Notes under the pieces: generated by a model | What the model saw: the letters and a program-made list of their open reading frames with translations, nothing else | The model's database searches: none | Told to the model about the DNA's origin: nothing | DNA from: Craspedostauros australis | Lineage: Eukaryota > Bacillariophyta > Bacillariophyceae > Mastogloiales > Achnanthaceae | Reading direction: 5' to 3' | Length of the DNA: 64,000 nt | Assembly: GCA_026770025.1 (NCBI GenBank) | Contig: JAMXDE010000011.1 | Span: 496,001 to 560,000, forward strand | Shown: one piece after another, positions 53,808-63,865 of the stretch | Position numbering within the stretch: the stretch's first letter is position 1 | How the letters are laid out: each line of letters opens with the position of its first letter | Program-made: the position numbers and the translations under genes

Positions 53808-55607
53808 CTAATTGTAGTCGAGCTCAAGAAACCGAAGCGGTTCGGTGCTGTCGGCGCCCCACGTTGGGCAATGGCAGAGGCTTCGATCGGAGATCTGGCT
53901 GATATCGATGACGAATCCTTTGTCCTGGTACTTCAATCCAAAGTTGAAGATGCCCGGCACTCGAAGGTCCGCCGTGAAATCTGCATCGAGGACGAGCTTG
54001 CCCGCGTGGTAGTCGGCCACGATCTGCAAGGCTTGGAACTTGTCCGGTTCCAGTTTGGCAATGATCATGATGTCGGTGATGGACATGGCGGCGGAGTACG
54101 CTGGTGGGATTGTGAACGTTCCCACCTGGGCATTGTCGTACCGAAAGACTCCGCTGCCCTTGTCTAGCACCACGTTGACGTGGTTGACGTTCTTGATGGA
54201 GATGAGGATTTCGAAGCTGGCACCGAGATGGAAGGATACGATCTGGGAGATGATGCCTGACCACGCCACCGCGTCATTGCAGACGTTGTAATCGGGGATG
54301 ATTGGATAGAGGTAGATGACGACGATGGCGAGGAGGACGATGAATGCGACCGCGACGTAGTAAAAGTAAGAACAAAACTGGTAGAGCCGACCCATGTGCG
54401 TCGGGGGGTCCATGTCGGCCATGGCGTAAAGATCTTGCGGGTTGTTGCTGTCGAACGCATCAATATTGGCGCTGGAAGTTGCGGGCAGCAGGGGAGTGCT
54501 GAGAGCATCTTGGATGGGAGGGCAGACGCCTTCCGACTCGGGTTGTTCTTGTTCTTGTTGCTGCTGCTGCTGACTTTGCTGTTTGGATGCCTGTTCCTTT
54601 CCTCCTTCAGACGCTTCGGATTGTGCTGCTGCTGCTGCCTCCGCGTTGTCTGAAGGAGACGGATGAAGCGGTTGCTCTTCATCGTTGATCTGTTCGTGGA
54701 CGTCCGGCGTGCCATCAGCTGCGGCAGTGCTGTGCTCATCTTCATCCTCGTCGCCCTCCGCATGGGTCTGGAGGTTGGATTGGAATTCGGACGGTCGGAA
54801 GGTGGGACCGCCAATCACGGATAGCGGCGCGACGGACGCGGCGACGGTCATGGTGGCGAGCTCATCGTACGATCCCTTGACTTCGCCCATGCAGCAGTAG
54901 CAGCAAGTGATGAAGCCGATGAGGGCGGATGCGACGCCGATGACGCAACCCATGGCCCAGAGCGGCATGTCGGTGATGATGAACTTGTCGAGCTTCTGCG
55001 GCTTGTCACGACGGCACCGGTCGTTGGAGTAGCAGTCCACCCCGATGCTGCAGCCGTAGGGCGATCCCACTGCATGACAGGCATTGTCGAACTCGCACCA
55101 GTGGCACAGATGCGACGCCAAGGCGCATTCGGAGCACGTGTTGTGCGATGCGCACGTGGTGTTTTCCTTGGGAGCAGGCTTCGGCTTCGGTCCCGGCTTG
55201 GCCTTGCAGTCGCTGCCCCAGACGCATCCATGCACGCTTCCTCTGGCGTGACACGCGTCATCCGCATCGCACCAGTGACACGTGTAGGTGTTTGTGCAGG
55301 CCTTGCAATCGAAGATGGTGGCGCAGGTGCTGTTCTCGCCATCCACCGCGACATCCAGGTCGCTATCAATGTCGAGATCAAACAGAATCTCATCTTGTTC
55401 CTTCCATGTGCCAGTCTGAATGCTTGCGGTGTCGTAGTTGTGTCTATCGTTGTTGATGGTATCACTGTGTGCGGTGGTCGCTGCGGTGAATGAATCTGGT
55501 GGAGCAACTCCTTGCGTCGCCATCACAGCGACGAAGTTCGCCGCAATCGCCATCATTCCCACCATTATCGCGGCTGATCGCATCCTGGATCTCATCCATG
55601 CCATCAT
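53808..55607 (-). CDS. Secretory-pathway membrane protein with two PSI-like repeats and a LEA2-like domain
   Basis: One exon, 599 codons from the ATG at 55607. A signal peptide covers residues 1-30 (IMVGMMAIAANFVAVMA). Two cysteine-rich repeats follow, 95-134 and 152-198, each with C-x5-C-x2-C, then CHWC, then ACHA and GC (CKACTNTYTCHWCDADDACH; CSECALASHLCHWCEFDNAC). This is the plexin/semaphorin/integrin (PSI) pattern. A membrane helix lies at about 214-238, followed by a long acidic, Gln-rich cytosolic loop, then a second helix near 410-432 (YYVAVAFIVLLAIVVIYLYP). The last 150 residues are beta-rich (FEILISIKNVNHVNVVLDKG, FTIPPAYSAAMSI), like a LEA2/water-stress domain. Upstream in-frame codons to 55904 are basic and low-complexity and precede the signal peptide, so they are excluded. 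Function unknown; a surface or endomembrane role is inferred. Confidence 0.75.
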   Translation of the reverse strand: MMAWMRSRMRSAAIMVGMMAIAANFVAVMATQGVAPPDSFTAATTAHSDTINNDRHNYDTASIQTGTWKEQDEILFDLDIDSDLDVAVDGENSTCATIFDCKACTNTYTCHWCDADDACHARGSVHGCVWGSDCKAKPGPKPKPAPKENTTCASHNTCSECALASHLCHWCEFDNACHAVGSPYGCSIGVDCYSNDRCRRDKPQKLDKFIITDMPLWAMGCVIGVASALIGFITCCYCCMGEVKGSYDELATMTVAASVAPLSVIGGPTFRPSEFQSNLQTHAEGDEDEDEHSTAAADGTPDVHEQINDEEQPLHPSPSDNAEAAAAAQSEASEGGKEQASKQQSQQQQQQEQEQPESEGVCPPIQDALSTPLLPATSSANIDAFDSNNPQDLYAMADMDPPTHMGRLYQFCSYFYYVAVAFIVLLAIVVIYLYPIIPDYNVCNDAVAWSGIISQIVSFHLGASFEILISIKNVNHVNVVLDKGSGVFRYDNAQVGTFTIPPAYSAAMSITDIMIIAKLEPDKFQALQIVADYHAGKLVLDADFTADLRVPGIFNFGLKYQDKGFVIDISQISDRSLCHCPTWGADSTEPLRFLELDYN

Positions 55608-56779
55608 GATGTTGTGTCGCGCTTTGCGCTTTGCACTTGAGGATCTTGGGCTCTTGCGTTTGGAGGCAGGGAGGTTGAATGCCTTGGAGGTGTCGTGTGC
55701 GGATGTGTGCAGATACAATGATTTTCGTTGCGGCGAAGTTCTTTTGTCACATGAATGATGATGCTGGGACTTCGACGCGCAACGACGCAATTTCTTCGCG
55801 CTTCGCGAAGACCGTTCAACATCTCTCCTTTTCTTCGCGTTGTTCTGGTTTGCGTCGTGTTGATTCGTTTGTGCATCGTTGACACTTCTTTCGTGGGATT
55901 CCAACGAATCTGTTCGTTCGTGATCCTCGACTCATTGGATCTTCCTTTCCACATATATTGGGACTCATTAAGTACACTGTTTGCGGGAGTCAAGATGGCG
56001 AACAGAATGGTTGATTCGTGCAGAAACGAGAACTCATCGATGAGATCTCCTTCGGTTTGAGACAGAATGCGCCCAACACGACCCCGTGCGAAAAGGAGAG
56101 ACGCAAACACAACGCGAAAAGATCGGAGCGAGAGACAAGCAAAGACAGCGAGACGAGAGGTTCTCCCCCAAGATCTGACCTTTTGGTGCGAGGAGCTGCG
56201 CATCCAGCCTTTCTCAAATCATTGCGCACATCGCCATACTTCCAACAAATCCTGAGACTTTCTCATCTGCCAATCCATTTGCTGATCCTGCTGCATGTTA
56301 TTATTAATAAGATATACACAAGATAATACAATCATTGAGCGAATTCCATCATCGCCAAGACATTGCGTTCATCACTGACGAGGCATCAAGGGAAGGCAAG
56401 CAGAGCACCATCGCTACTAGTATCAAAGGGCAATTCCTTGCGCACCAGTGCTTCCCACTAATAGGAGTACGACAACCGCCGGCTATCATCACAACACTTC
56501 CACGCTCCTGCATCCACATCGTCCACCACGTTGACACCATTCCCGATCCAACGACGTCACGGACATCACAGCCATCACGGACATCACTGACATCACGGGC
56601 CGCACCGAGAGACACGAGCATCAGGAGCGCACTCTCTCCAGAGAGACGAGTGATAGAAACACCAGGAGCACCCACACCGCACCACACTACACCACACCGC
56701 ATCCATACGCACGTTCATACGCACATTCATACGCACATTCATAGCAACACCAAAATCCACACTGAAGAGAACGACCAGA
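55608..56779. other. Divergent spacer, PSI-LEA2 / four-TM protein
   Basis: No gene supported. Contains GACATCAC repeats (56550-56600) and the 12-bp repeat at 56705-56742, both in the A/C-rich leader side of the four-TM gene. Confidence 0.5.
56705..56742 (+). repeat. ATACGCACATTC 12-bp tandem repeat, about 3 copies
   Basis: Three copies of ATACGCACATTC (first with ACGTTC), ending about 40 bp before the start codon of the four-TM gene, so probably in its 5' leader. Confidence 0.9.
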
Positions 56780-57601
56780 ATGGATGAGGAAAGCATCAGC
56801 CCGCGATGCGTGCAGAGCACGGTGGACGCCTGCCTGTGGCAATGTCCGCAGCCGTTCCAGCCCTACATCTCCATGAACCTCAACACCCTGCCCAAGCTGC
56901 TCAACCACCTGCTGGTCATGATGGGAATATGCGACCTCTTCCTCTTCCTGTCATCGTGGTCCATCTCCTACCTCGTCTTCCTCGCCTCCATGTTCCTCAA
57001 CCTGCAGACTGCCTGCGTGGCTGTCGTGGCCAACAACAAGGGACGCATGCCCTTCGTGCCGAGGTTCCTCTCGCCAAACGAATTCATCGTCGGCGTTTCC
57101 TTGGGCATCACCATCGGCGGCACCCTGCTGTCGATGGCCCTCTTCCTTGTCTTTGGCAAGACCCGCAAACTGTGCAGGGGGATCGAACAGATGGATGGCA
57201 GCTCGCCGCAGATAGCCGAATTGCATCTGGGAATTCTGGATCTCTGCAACTACCGCAGCTCTGCGGTGCGGGCTGTCTGGTTCTGGAGCTTCGTCCTCTT
57301 CTGGTTGCAATTCGCAACGTGCATCCTCCTCGCGGCCGCGCGTCACGACATCGCATCGCTCGCCAACCACCAGTACAACAGCATCGGCATTGACGAGATC
57401 CGCGAGATCCACCAGGTCCATGCCAACCGTGTGAATTACCAATCGCAAACGCATCCACCGTCGGGGAATTCGACTGGCGGACTCAACGGCGGGGCTGGTA
57501 ACGCAGGTGCCATGGCATCCAACGGCGTCAAGAACAACCAGGGTTCGCCTGGCAAGTTTGCGACGCCGCCGGACGTCAGCACTGGTCTCATGTCGAAATA
57601 G
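56780..57601 (+). CDS. Hypothetical four-TM membrane protein
   Basis: One exon, 273 codons. I do not recognise the family. Four hydrophobic helices are visible at about 38-58, 61-83, 101-125 and 163-186 (LLVMMGICDLFLFLSSWSI, SLGITIGGTLLSMALFLVFG, VWFWSFVLFWLQFATCILLA). Both ends are hydrophilic. The N-terminus has three cysteines (SPRCVQSTVDACLWQCPQPF) and no obvious cleavable signal. The C-terminal 70 residues are Gly/Asn/Ser-rich and disordered, ending STGLMSK. Codon use resembles neighbouring housekeeping genes. An acidic open frame right after the stop (57679-57957) might be an alternative 3' exon. The location is an unspecified membrane. Confidence 0.75.
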   Translation: MDEESISPRCVQSTVDACLWQCPQPFQPYISMNLNTLPKLLNHLLVMMGICDLFLFLSSWSISYLVFLASMFLNLQTACVAVVANNKGRMPFVPRFLSPNEFIVGVSLGITIGGTLLSMALFLVFGKTRKLCRGIEQMDGSSPQIAELHLGILDLCNYRSSAVRAVWFWSFVLFWLQFATCILLAAARHDIASLANHQYNSIGIDEIREIHQVHANRVNYQSQTHPPSGNSTGGLNGGAGNAGAMASNGVKNNQGSPGKFATPPDVSTGLMSK

Positions 57602-58307
57602 AGTGCTGCTCGACGAGCATGGTGTGCTGCCATTGTGGTCGAAGACGGCGGGCACATTGACGTTCGTGCACGTGCCTTTTGCATTCGCAAACGCGTAGAG
57701 ACAAGTCGGATGCAGATGAAGAGACGGATGGAAACGCAGATGAAACGATGGGCGGGAATGCATCCAATGGATTTGAGGATGAGTACTCTGCGACAGCGTA
57801 CCTCAATGAGATCGCCGTCGCGAAATCGTGGAGCGTATGTCTTCCACGACACAACCCAAGACAATGGATAGGTACGAGTGAGCATTCTATTATACTACTC
57901 TGTCCATTACTCTGCCCATTACTCTGTGGATTTTCAATGAGCAAATTCGACGAGTGAGAGTGGTACACTAACCAATATAATATTATAGAACAGTGCAGAT
58001 ACAATTGAATGCCCCTTCTTGGAGTCTTCGTCCGTCATGTCCGTCCCGTTCATCGTGATGTTGCCCACCTCCATCATTTCCACGAAAAGAGGGGATTGTG
58101 TTTGCACCCCTCTGCCCGCCAAAATCAAAGATCCACGTCCAAGAAAGGCACGAATCGGCAATGGCCATACAACACAAAACACAAGGCAGACCAGAGCGGA
58201 GCAGCATGCCATGAGCAACCCTTGGCCAACCCTTGACCTCGCCCTTTGACATACCCTTCAACGCACCCCGATGACACCAGCACAACAGCAAGCACAACAG
58301 CAAGCAC
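57602..58307. other. Spacer between four-TM and sulfotransferase genes
   Basis: Contains the acidic open frame 57679-57957 (EETDGNADETMGGNASNGFE, EDEYSATAYLNEIAVAKSW), which looks protein-like but has no clear start or splice link. The remainder looks intergenic. Confidence 0.4.
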
Positions 58308-59528
58308 ATGAGGCAGTGGCAACGGAGAGCGAAGATCCACAGATGCTTGGTCGCCTTGATCGGTCTTTGGTTCTGCTTCACGGCGAGGATCATCCTTCGC
58401 TTCGATCCTTCCCAAGATGATGGAGCATCACAAACTGCGACGGGCATGGTCAATGGAAGTAGCAACATCAGCAGCAACATCAGCAGCAACATCAGCACCA
58501 GCAGCGATGGAAACAGCGGCAGCCACCATCGTCTCTCATCGACCAACTGCGACGCCAAAAAGTCCTTCAATGACATCCTGAGTTGCGTGCCTTCCGATGC
58601 AAGGCTCCAGCTCAATGGATCCTGCGCCGCCTCCATCCAAACCTGGTCCGACGTCCAGCGCTGTCTCAATGGTCCTCGTCCATGGCTGAAACACCAGCAG
58701 CAGCAGAAGCTCACGATCCATCTCATCGGCGAACGCAACTCCGGCACCAAGTGGATCGTCCAGGAACTGCAAAGCTGCTTCCCAACCACAATTCAGATTC
58801 AGCGCGATCTCTTTGGGCGATCGAAGCATTTCTTTCAGCGTCTGCCTGGATGGAACCCTGCAGTGTATGGCTCCCACATCGTCATCGCCATCGTCCGGGA
58901 ACCCGTCGAATGGGTGGCGGCCATGATTGCGAAGCCGTATCACATGACGCTGCACCAGAAGGGATTTGACAGCGACAGCAAACCAATCCCATTGCCGTGG
59001 CAAGAGTTCGTGCGCAAACCATGGACGATGAACCGCTCCAAGCGTGACGCCAAAGTCGTGCAGATGCGCAAGAAACATCCGCGCCAACACTTGCCATGCC
59101 GCAATGGCATGCAGTATCACGAAGTCATCCCATGCCGCTTCGACGGCGGCACCATCCCCGACAACCTCGTGCGCGAGCAGTATCCCATCTACGAGCTGAA
59201 ACGCGGTGGCAATCGATCCATCGACGAAGCCTACAATCACATTCTCGAATTGCGCAGCGACAAGATCGTCAACTTCATGTTGGAAGTGCCGATGCTGCTG
59301 GGATTGGGCGGATACCTGGCGGTGCGATACGAAGATCTCGTGCGCAACGGCACGGCCCTTCTGATGCGGCAGGTCGGTGCGATGGTGGGAATGCGGGATC
59401 TGCCGGCGTCGTGCAAGCCGCAGGCGCCGCGTCCCGAGATGCTTGGGAGGCGCAAGATTCCGGATGGACTGCGGCACTGGGTTTTGGCGCATCGCGACGA
59501 AGAGACGGAGCGTTTGGTGGGGTACTAG
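58308..59528 (+). CDS. Golgi-type sulfotransferase-like protein, type II membrane
   Basis: One exon, 406 codons. A basic N-terminus is followed by one membrane anchor at residues 13-30 (CLVALIGLWFCFTARIIL), then a Ser/Asn-rich stem with repeated NIS glycosylation sequons. The catalytic domain begins near residue 134: LTIHLIGERNSGTKWIVQEL, whose GERNSGTKW loop (141-149) fits the 5'-phosphosulfate-binding P-loop of PAPS-dependent sulfotransferases. HIVIAIVREPVEWVAAMIAK (190-209) fits the 3'-phosphate strand with its conserved Arg. The middle has a cysteine- and basic-rich region, and YLAVRYEDLVRNGTALL resembles the family's YEDL motif. It would add sulfate to a glycan or protein in the Golgi. 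The substrate is unknown, and a nucleotide-binding paralogue without activity is possible. Long ORFs on the opposite strand are shadows. Confidence 0.8.
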   Translation: MRQWQRRAKIHRCLVALIGLWFCFTARIILRFDPSQDDGASQTATGMVNGSSNISSNISSNISTSSDGNSGSHHRLSSTNCDAKKSFNDILSCVPSDARLQLNGSCAASIQTWSDVQRCLNGPRPWLKHQQQQKLTIHLIGERNSGTKWIVQELQSCFPTTIQIQRDLFGRSKHFFQRLPGWNPAVYGSHIVIAIVREPVEWVAAMIAKPYHMTLHQKGFDSDSKPIPLPWQEFVRKPWTMNRSKRDAKVVQMRKKHPRQHLPCRNGMQYHEVIPCRFDGGTIPDNLVREQYPIYELKRGGNRSIDEAYNHILELRSDKIVNFMLEVPMLLGLGGYLAVRYEDLVRNGTALLMRQVGAMVGMRDLPASCKPQAPRPEMLGRRKIPDGLRHWVLAHRDEETERLVGY

Positions 59529-59916
59529 TATGTACCGTACCGTGCCATACCATAATATGCGATGCCATGCCATACGAACATGTGCGGCTTCAATCGCAAA
59601 TGGACAAGAGCGCAATCAGTTGGCTCGAGCATCCTCTGGTACCTGGTGATCTCTTTCCTATTTGCGGATAGAGAGATATCAATCGCTGAGAGCGTACGGT
59701 GCAACGGAATGATGGGATGTTGTACAAGCCATCGTTCCAACTGTATCCCACCACAAGGTACATTCACACGAGGACATGGAGTATCCACCCCTTCCTACTC
59801 ACACGTATTTACATGCCACACTATTCTAGATAGGGAATTATTGTAGTGTACTGCTACTACTATTAGCATACGTACTCTCCTCGTTTCGAATGACACACAC
59901 ACACCACGGCATTTCC
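59529..59916. other. Convergent spacer, sulfotransferase / GT32
   Basis: 3' flanks. Just after the sulfotransferase stop there is a run of related words (GTACCGTACCGTGCCATACC) of no known function. No ORF of note. Confidence 0.5.
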
Positions 59917-61110
59917 TCAGTATTGGAAGTTCCGAGTTTGCGAAATGTTGAAGAGAATGTCCCTACAGGATTGGAGCAGCCACTCCCTCGTCGCTTCGTC
60001 TACCTGCCTTCCGATCTCGTGGTAGGGTTTCTGATCCATAGCTGCCCAGCCGTCCCTCTTCGTCTTGGCACCCACGGCATTTCGCACGATGAATTCGTTG
60101 TTGGTTGCTCTCGTTCCCCACACGCGGACTTGGCGACCGCCTGTATCGTTGTACAGACCTTCCTCGGGATAGCCGAATTTCTCGTCCTTCATGAAATCGA
60201 TGGCGGCCGTCTTCAGTGCGCCGGGTCCGGTGACTACGGGAATGCGCTGCCTCAGCACATTGTTGACGTCGAACAGACGCAAGTAGACCCGATGGACGGC
60301 GTAGAACATGAGGGGATGTTTGGGCGACGCCGCGATGAAGTACTGCGCGGGGAAGCCACCGCCTTCGACGACTATGTAGGCATCATCGTCCGGCTGGATT
60401 GCGGCGTCGGTGGTGAACCGAGGTCCAGGGGCGCTGTCCATGTCGGAGTAGATACCACCGTACTCATACAGGACAAGATATCGCCAGAGATCGGCCTTGG
60501 CGGCGCCACTGATGAGGCATTCCTGTATCAGTTGCAGATGCGGAAACTCGGGCCAAAACTTCGTGAGCAACCTATCCACGGCTGGATCGTCATGGAAGAG
60601 GAAGGAGTGGCCTTCCAGCTCCCAATTCTTCAGGCTGGACCGGAATGCCCCTGTCAAGCAGGGTCTCTTGCCGCTAATGTGCACGATCCTTGGGATCTTG
60701 CGCGGCGGCAGCGTTTGGTTGGCGAACGTGCTGTTGATGAAGAAGGTGCCATTGGGGCACATATGCGGGTCAAACTTGCTCGTCTGGACGAGATCCTCCA
60801 GCGGGATGTAATCAATCTCGCGGCTGGTGTGCTTGGCCCTCTCCTTGGACATGCCTGGTGCTGCGGTCGCCCGTCGGTCGGGATCTTCCTCCCAGCTCTC
60901 ATCACCTTCCAATGTGGCGTTGCCGAAAAGTGTGGATCGATCAGAATTGTACGCGACCATCACCGACATATCTTGCAGATTTCTGGTGCAGAACACGCAG
61001 AGTATCACGATGGCCACCACGCTGCGCGGGGAGAAGGTCAGCGGCTGTTCCTCGCGACCCTTCTGCGTACGAGTATCTGCCGTGTTCTTGTTCTTGCGTT
61101 TGGCAGCCAT
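59917..61110 (-). CDS. GT32-family (OCH1-like, DXD) glycosyltransferase, type II membrane
   Basis: One exon, 397 codons from the ATG at 61110. A Lys/Arg-rich cytosolic tail precedes a membrane anchor at about 30-42 (SVVAIVILCVFC). The lumenal domain has the GT32 layout: KIPRIVHISGKRP, LKNWELEGHSFLFHDD, ISGAAKADLWRYLVLYEYGG, then IYSDMDSAPGPRF with the DxD metal/nucleotide-sugar motif at 223-225. Further on come YFIAASPKHPLMFYAVHRV and VVTGPGALKTAAIDFM, the conserved back half. GT32 members such as OCH1 transfer mannose or other hexoses in the Golgi; the acceptor is unknown. N-glycosylation sequons (NGT, NST, NQT) sit in the stem. In-frame codons up to 61233 precede the anchor and are hydrophilic, so the later ATG is preferred. 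It converges with the sulfotransferase gene. Confidence 0.9.
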   Translation of the reverse strand: MAAKRKNKNTADTRTQKGREEQPLTFSPRSVVAIVILCVFCTRNLQDMSVMVAYNSDRSTLFGNATLEGDESWEEDPDRRATAAPGMSKERAKHTSREIDYIPLEDLVQTSKFDPHMCPNGTFFINSTFANQTLPPRKIPRIVHISGKRPCLTGAFRSSLKNWELEGHSFLFHDDPAVDRLLTKFWPEFPHLQLIQECLISGAAKADLWRYLVLYEYGGIYSDMDSAPGPRFTTDAAIQPDDDAYIVVEGGGFPAQYFIAASPKHPLMFYAVHRVYLRLFDVNNVLRQRIPVVTGPGALKTAAIDFMKDEKFGYPEEGLYNDTGGRQVRVWGTRATNNEFIVRNAVGAKTKRDGWAAMDQKPYHEIGRQVDEATREWLLQSCRDILFNISQTRNFQY

Positions 61111-63400
61111 GGTTGAACCTTGTGATCTCGAACTTTCGTCGTCTATGTTGTTGTGACTGCCAAGTCGGAATACGATGGTGACGACCTCGTTGTCTCTGTT
61201 TCTGTTTTTTGCAGGCAGATGTGTGCGGTCCACAACACACGCATCTTACGCAGGTTTCTCACGAATAACCGCGGGCGACTATCTTCACAAGCGAGATGCA
61301 CGCGAAACGGTTAACACAGCGTTACGGTGCGAACACGAGCATTGCCCATTGGTAGTGCGCGAGGGAAGGTGCAGTGGGCCTACACGACCAAATCACCTCC
61401 ATTTTCTGAATCTTTGTGGCTTTGCCACCACTTTATTGGATTCCATGTTGGTGATGACTTGGTTTATCATACTCGTTCGCTCATGCGAGCCGACGTGAGC
61501 AAGGGACCACCTGAAGAGACGCCAAGAATACTGGGACCCCGCTCTGAGGATGGACTGCCAGGCAGCTGGAATGGCTTGGATAGTGCTGCATCCTCTTTGC
61601 CCATTGTGTTCTGGCACCTTATGAATGGCGTCAGAGGGATGTAGTCCTGCCATTCACTTCTGCATGACAAGGCTGGCAACAAGTGGACGCACCGACCTTA
61701 GGTCACACATGAATCCCTTCTGCAACACATGCCCTGCTGAGTGAAGGATCCTTGTTCCTCATGCCAGATCCGTGCTTCTCATCGTGGACTGACAACACGA
61801 AGCACACACCAGACATAAAAAACCCATACCAGATGAAACACACGTTGTCCCAGCGTGGTTTCTGGCGCCATTCTGAATCTTTTGTTCTCACACATCGATC
61901 TCATTTGCACTTGTACACACATCACACCCACATCAACCTCAACAATTGCAACCATGTTGATGAACAATGACAAGATCCGCAACTGCATCACAAACATCCT
62001 GAGCTTCTCCAACAACATCATTGGTGTTGCACTCAACAAACAAGGGCTGTTCCAATTTGAAACCTCTTCATGTTCACCAACAATGATAATCAGCAATTAC
62101 ACACAGGACAAGAGGGGAGCACCAAACACTGCACTTACTACGCCACCAGGGTGATCAAGCCAAGAGGTGGAGTCAGTGTGTTTGGTGTTGTTGTTGTTGC
62201 TATGTTAGTGTGTCAATTGATGATTGAGTTTGAATTATGAGATGATGATCTCCTATTGCTAATGATGGTGCCTATTGCACGGGTTTCTAATGTGCTGCTC
62301 GATTACCTCGTGGTTTCTCTCGCAGTCTTTCCTAAAACATTGCCCAAGATGGCATGTTGATCTACACAATATCTCGTGTTATTCTCGCCTTTGGGTCTTT
62401 CTTCATCTCTGTCTGATCTTGTCTGCCTGGATCTCTGTTTGATCATATAAGGGTTGATCCATCTACGTCGGCAGGGTGCTTACATCACCCCTGACGATGT
62501 TGTTCTGGATCCTAAGTATTGTTGCCACGTGCTCGATGATACACTCGGTCTTGCTAGACAGGTCAGCATACCATGACTAAGATATAATCTCGATTCCGAG
62601 GATCACACTGACTGATCCTCTGATGTCATTGATGATGTCAGTGCCTACGTCAGATTCGATGACTGTAGTGACTGAATCTCAATCGTGTATCAAGACTCAC
62701 TCGACTATACTCTCAAATCGAGTCGAATCAGAAATAGTGAATCACGTTACAGTCATGGGAGATGGGTACCTAATTTCGCTCTAGATGTTGATAAACAACG
62801 ACCTCAAGCACTCTGCAAGCGCATCCACAGCAGAAGTGGTCTGGTGGAAAACCCATCCAATGTATCTGGATGAACATCAATGACTCCCACATGCATCAAG
62901 AACCCAGGTGTGACCATTGGATGGGTCCATAAGTTGGAGCTCCAGTAACTGTGTTGCATCTGATTCCATTGCAACTGCATTCAACATCTGTTCACAGCAG
63001 CCGATGCCCCCAAGGCTTGTCTTGCCACCACATGGACGCTGTGCAAGAGGAACAACAAATCAAGGAGGCGCCCATGCTGGACATGCCTGATTCCCTCATC
63101 AAGCTGGAAAACACCAGGGAGACCCTCAATGACATCTGTAACTACCTGGAGAACATACTTGGTGCCTCAGACATGCCACCAGGATCTGCTGGTGGGAAAG
63201 AAAAGGCTTCCATGATGGTTGGAGACTGGATGCAGCTTGGCGAAGTTCCAAGGGCAAGGGACAGATTGAGATTTGCAGCCTCCATTGGTGCTGCTTGGGT
63301 ATGCCATGCTGGGGGCATCAAAGTTGTTGCAGAGCCTGGATGTGATGCACCCCGTCAGTGCATCCTGTGTTTTCTGAAGAGCAGCCATGATCTTGGCCAT
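61111..63400. other. Region of changed character, no supported gene; possible decayed mobile DNA
   Basis: Beyond the GT32 leader the sequence turns more T/A-rich and loses clear coding bias. Short competing frames lie on both strands. At 62203 a TGTTAGTGTG start, a TATA-like ATATAAGG near 62446 and a run of GATGATGTCA-type short inverted words (62600-62660) recall a retroelement long terminal repeat, but no second copy, primer site or reverse transcriptase is visible. A plus-strand frame at about 63028-63300 (EAPMLDMPDSLIKLENTRET, LNDICNYLENILG) is protein-like without a known family. Confidence 0.3.
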
Positions 63401-63865
63401 CTACTTGGAGTCTTCTACCGCAGAGTTGCGCTTGGACTTGCGCTTCTGTGCCGTAGTTCTAACTTGTTGTGCTGGCAGTGCTTTCCTGGTGGCGGATGCA
63501 ACACTGCTGCCATGCGTGGCTGCAGCTGTTGCAGAGGCAACTGCAGTGCTGATTGTAGAATTTGTGCTGAATTTATCCATGGGACAATGACGCCCCAACA
63601 TCACATTCTCCATTTTGGCTGTCAGCCGTTTCCAACCAGCAATCCACTTGGCAGAGCTGATGACATCCTCAGGGAAGCTCTGGAGCTCCTCATGAGCATC
63701 CATGAGTTGGCCAAGCCATCCATGCCAGCACTTGCTATGGTCACCTCTGTGAGGATGGAGACGATTGTACTTGCTTGTGTGATCCATGAGGTGCTGGGAA
63801 TGGCGCTTCATCGTTTTCACCTTGGGTTTCCCCTTGGGGTAGAGGGAAGGGCAGGAGCCACACAT
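63401..63865 (-). CDS. Hypothetical ORF, possibly mobile-element derived
   Basis: A minus-strand frame of 154 codons, open further upstream to about 63983 with no ATG there. I do not recognise it. It is rich in Lys, His, Met and Trp (KGKPKVKTMKRHSQHLMDHT, HSKCWHGWLGQLMDAHEELQ) and includes AKWIAGWKRLTAKMENVML, then a Ser/Thr/Ala tail with a basic end (AQKRKSKRNS). Its composition differs from that of the housekeeping genes to the left. The opposite strand is also open but Cys-rich and less credible. It could be an exon, a fragment of a transposon gene or chance. Confidence 0.25.
   Translation of the reverse strand: MCGSCPSLYPKGKPKVKTMKRHSQHLMDHTSKYNRLHPHRGDHSKCWHGWLGQLMDAHEELQSFPEDVISSAKWIAGWKRLTAKMENVMLGRHCPMDKFSTNSTISTAVASATAAATHGSSVASATRKALPAQQVRTTAQKRKSKRNSAVEDSK

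Noticed and set aside
58536..59615. 359-codon frame opposite the sulfotransferase
   Set aside because: Shadow of a well-supported gene with a recognisable P-loop; the antisense product is low-complexity His/Leu/Arg sequence.
59890..61116. 408-codon plus-strand frame opposite GT32
   Set aside because: GT32 on minus carries the DxD motif and membrane anchor; the plus frame matches nothing and is an antisense shadow.
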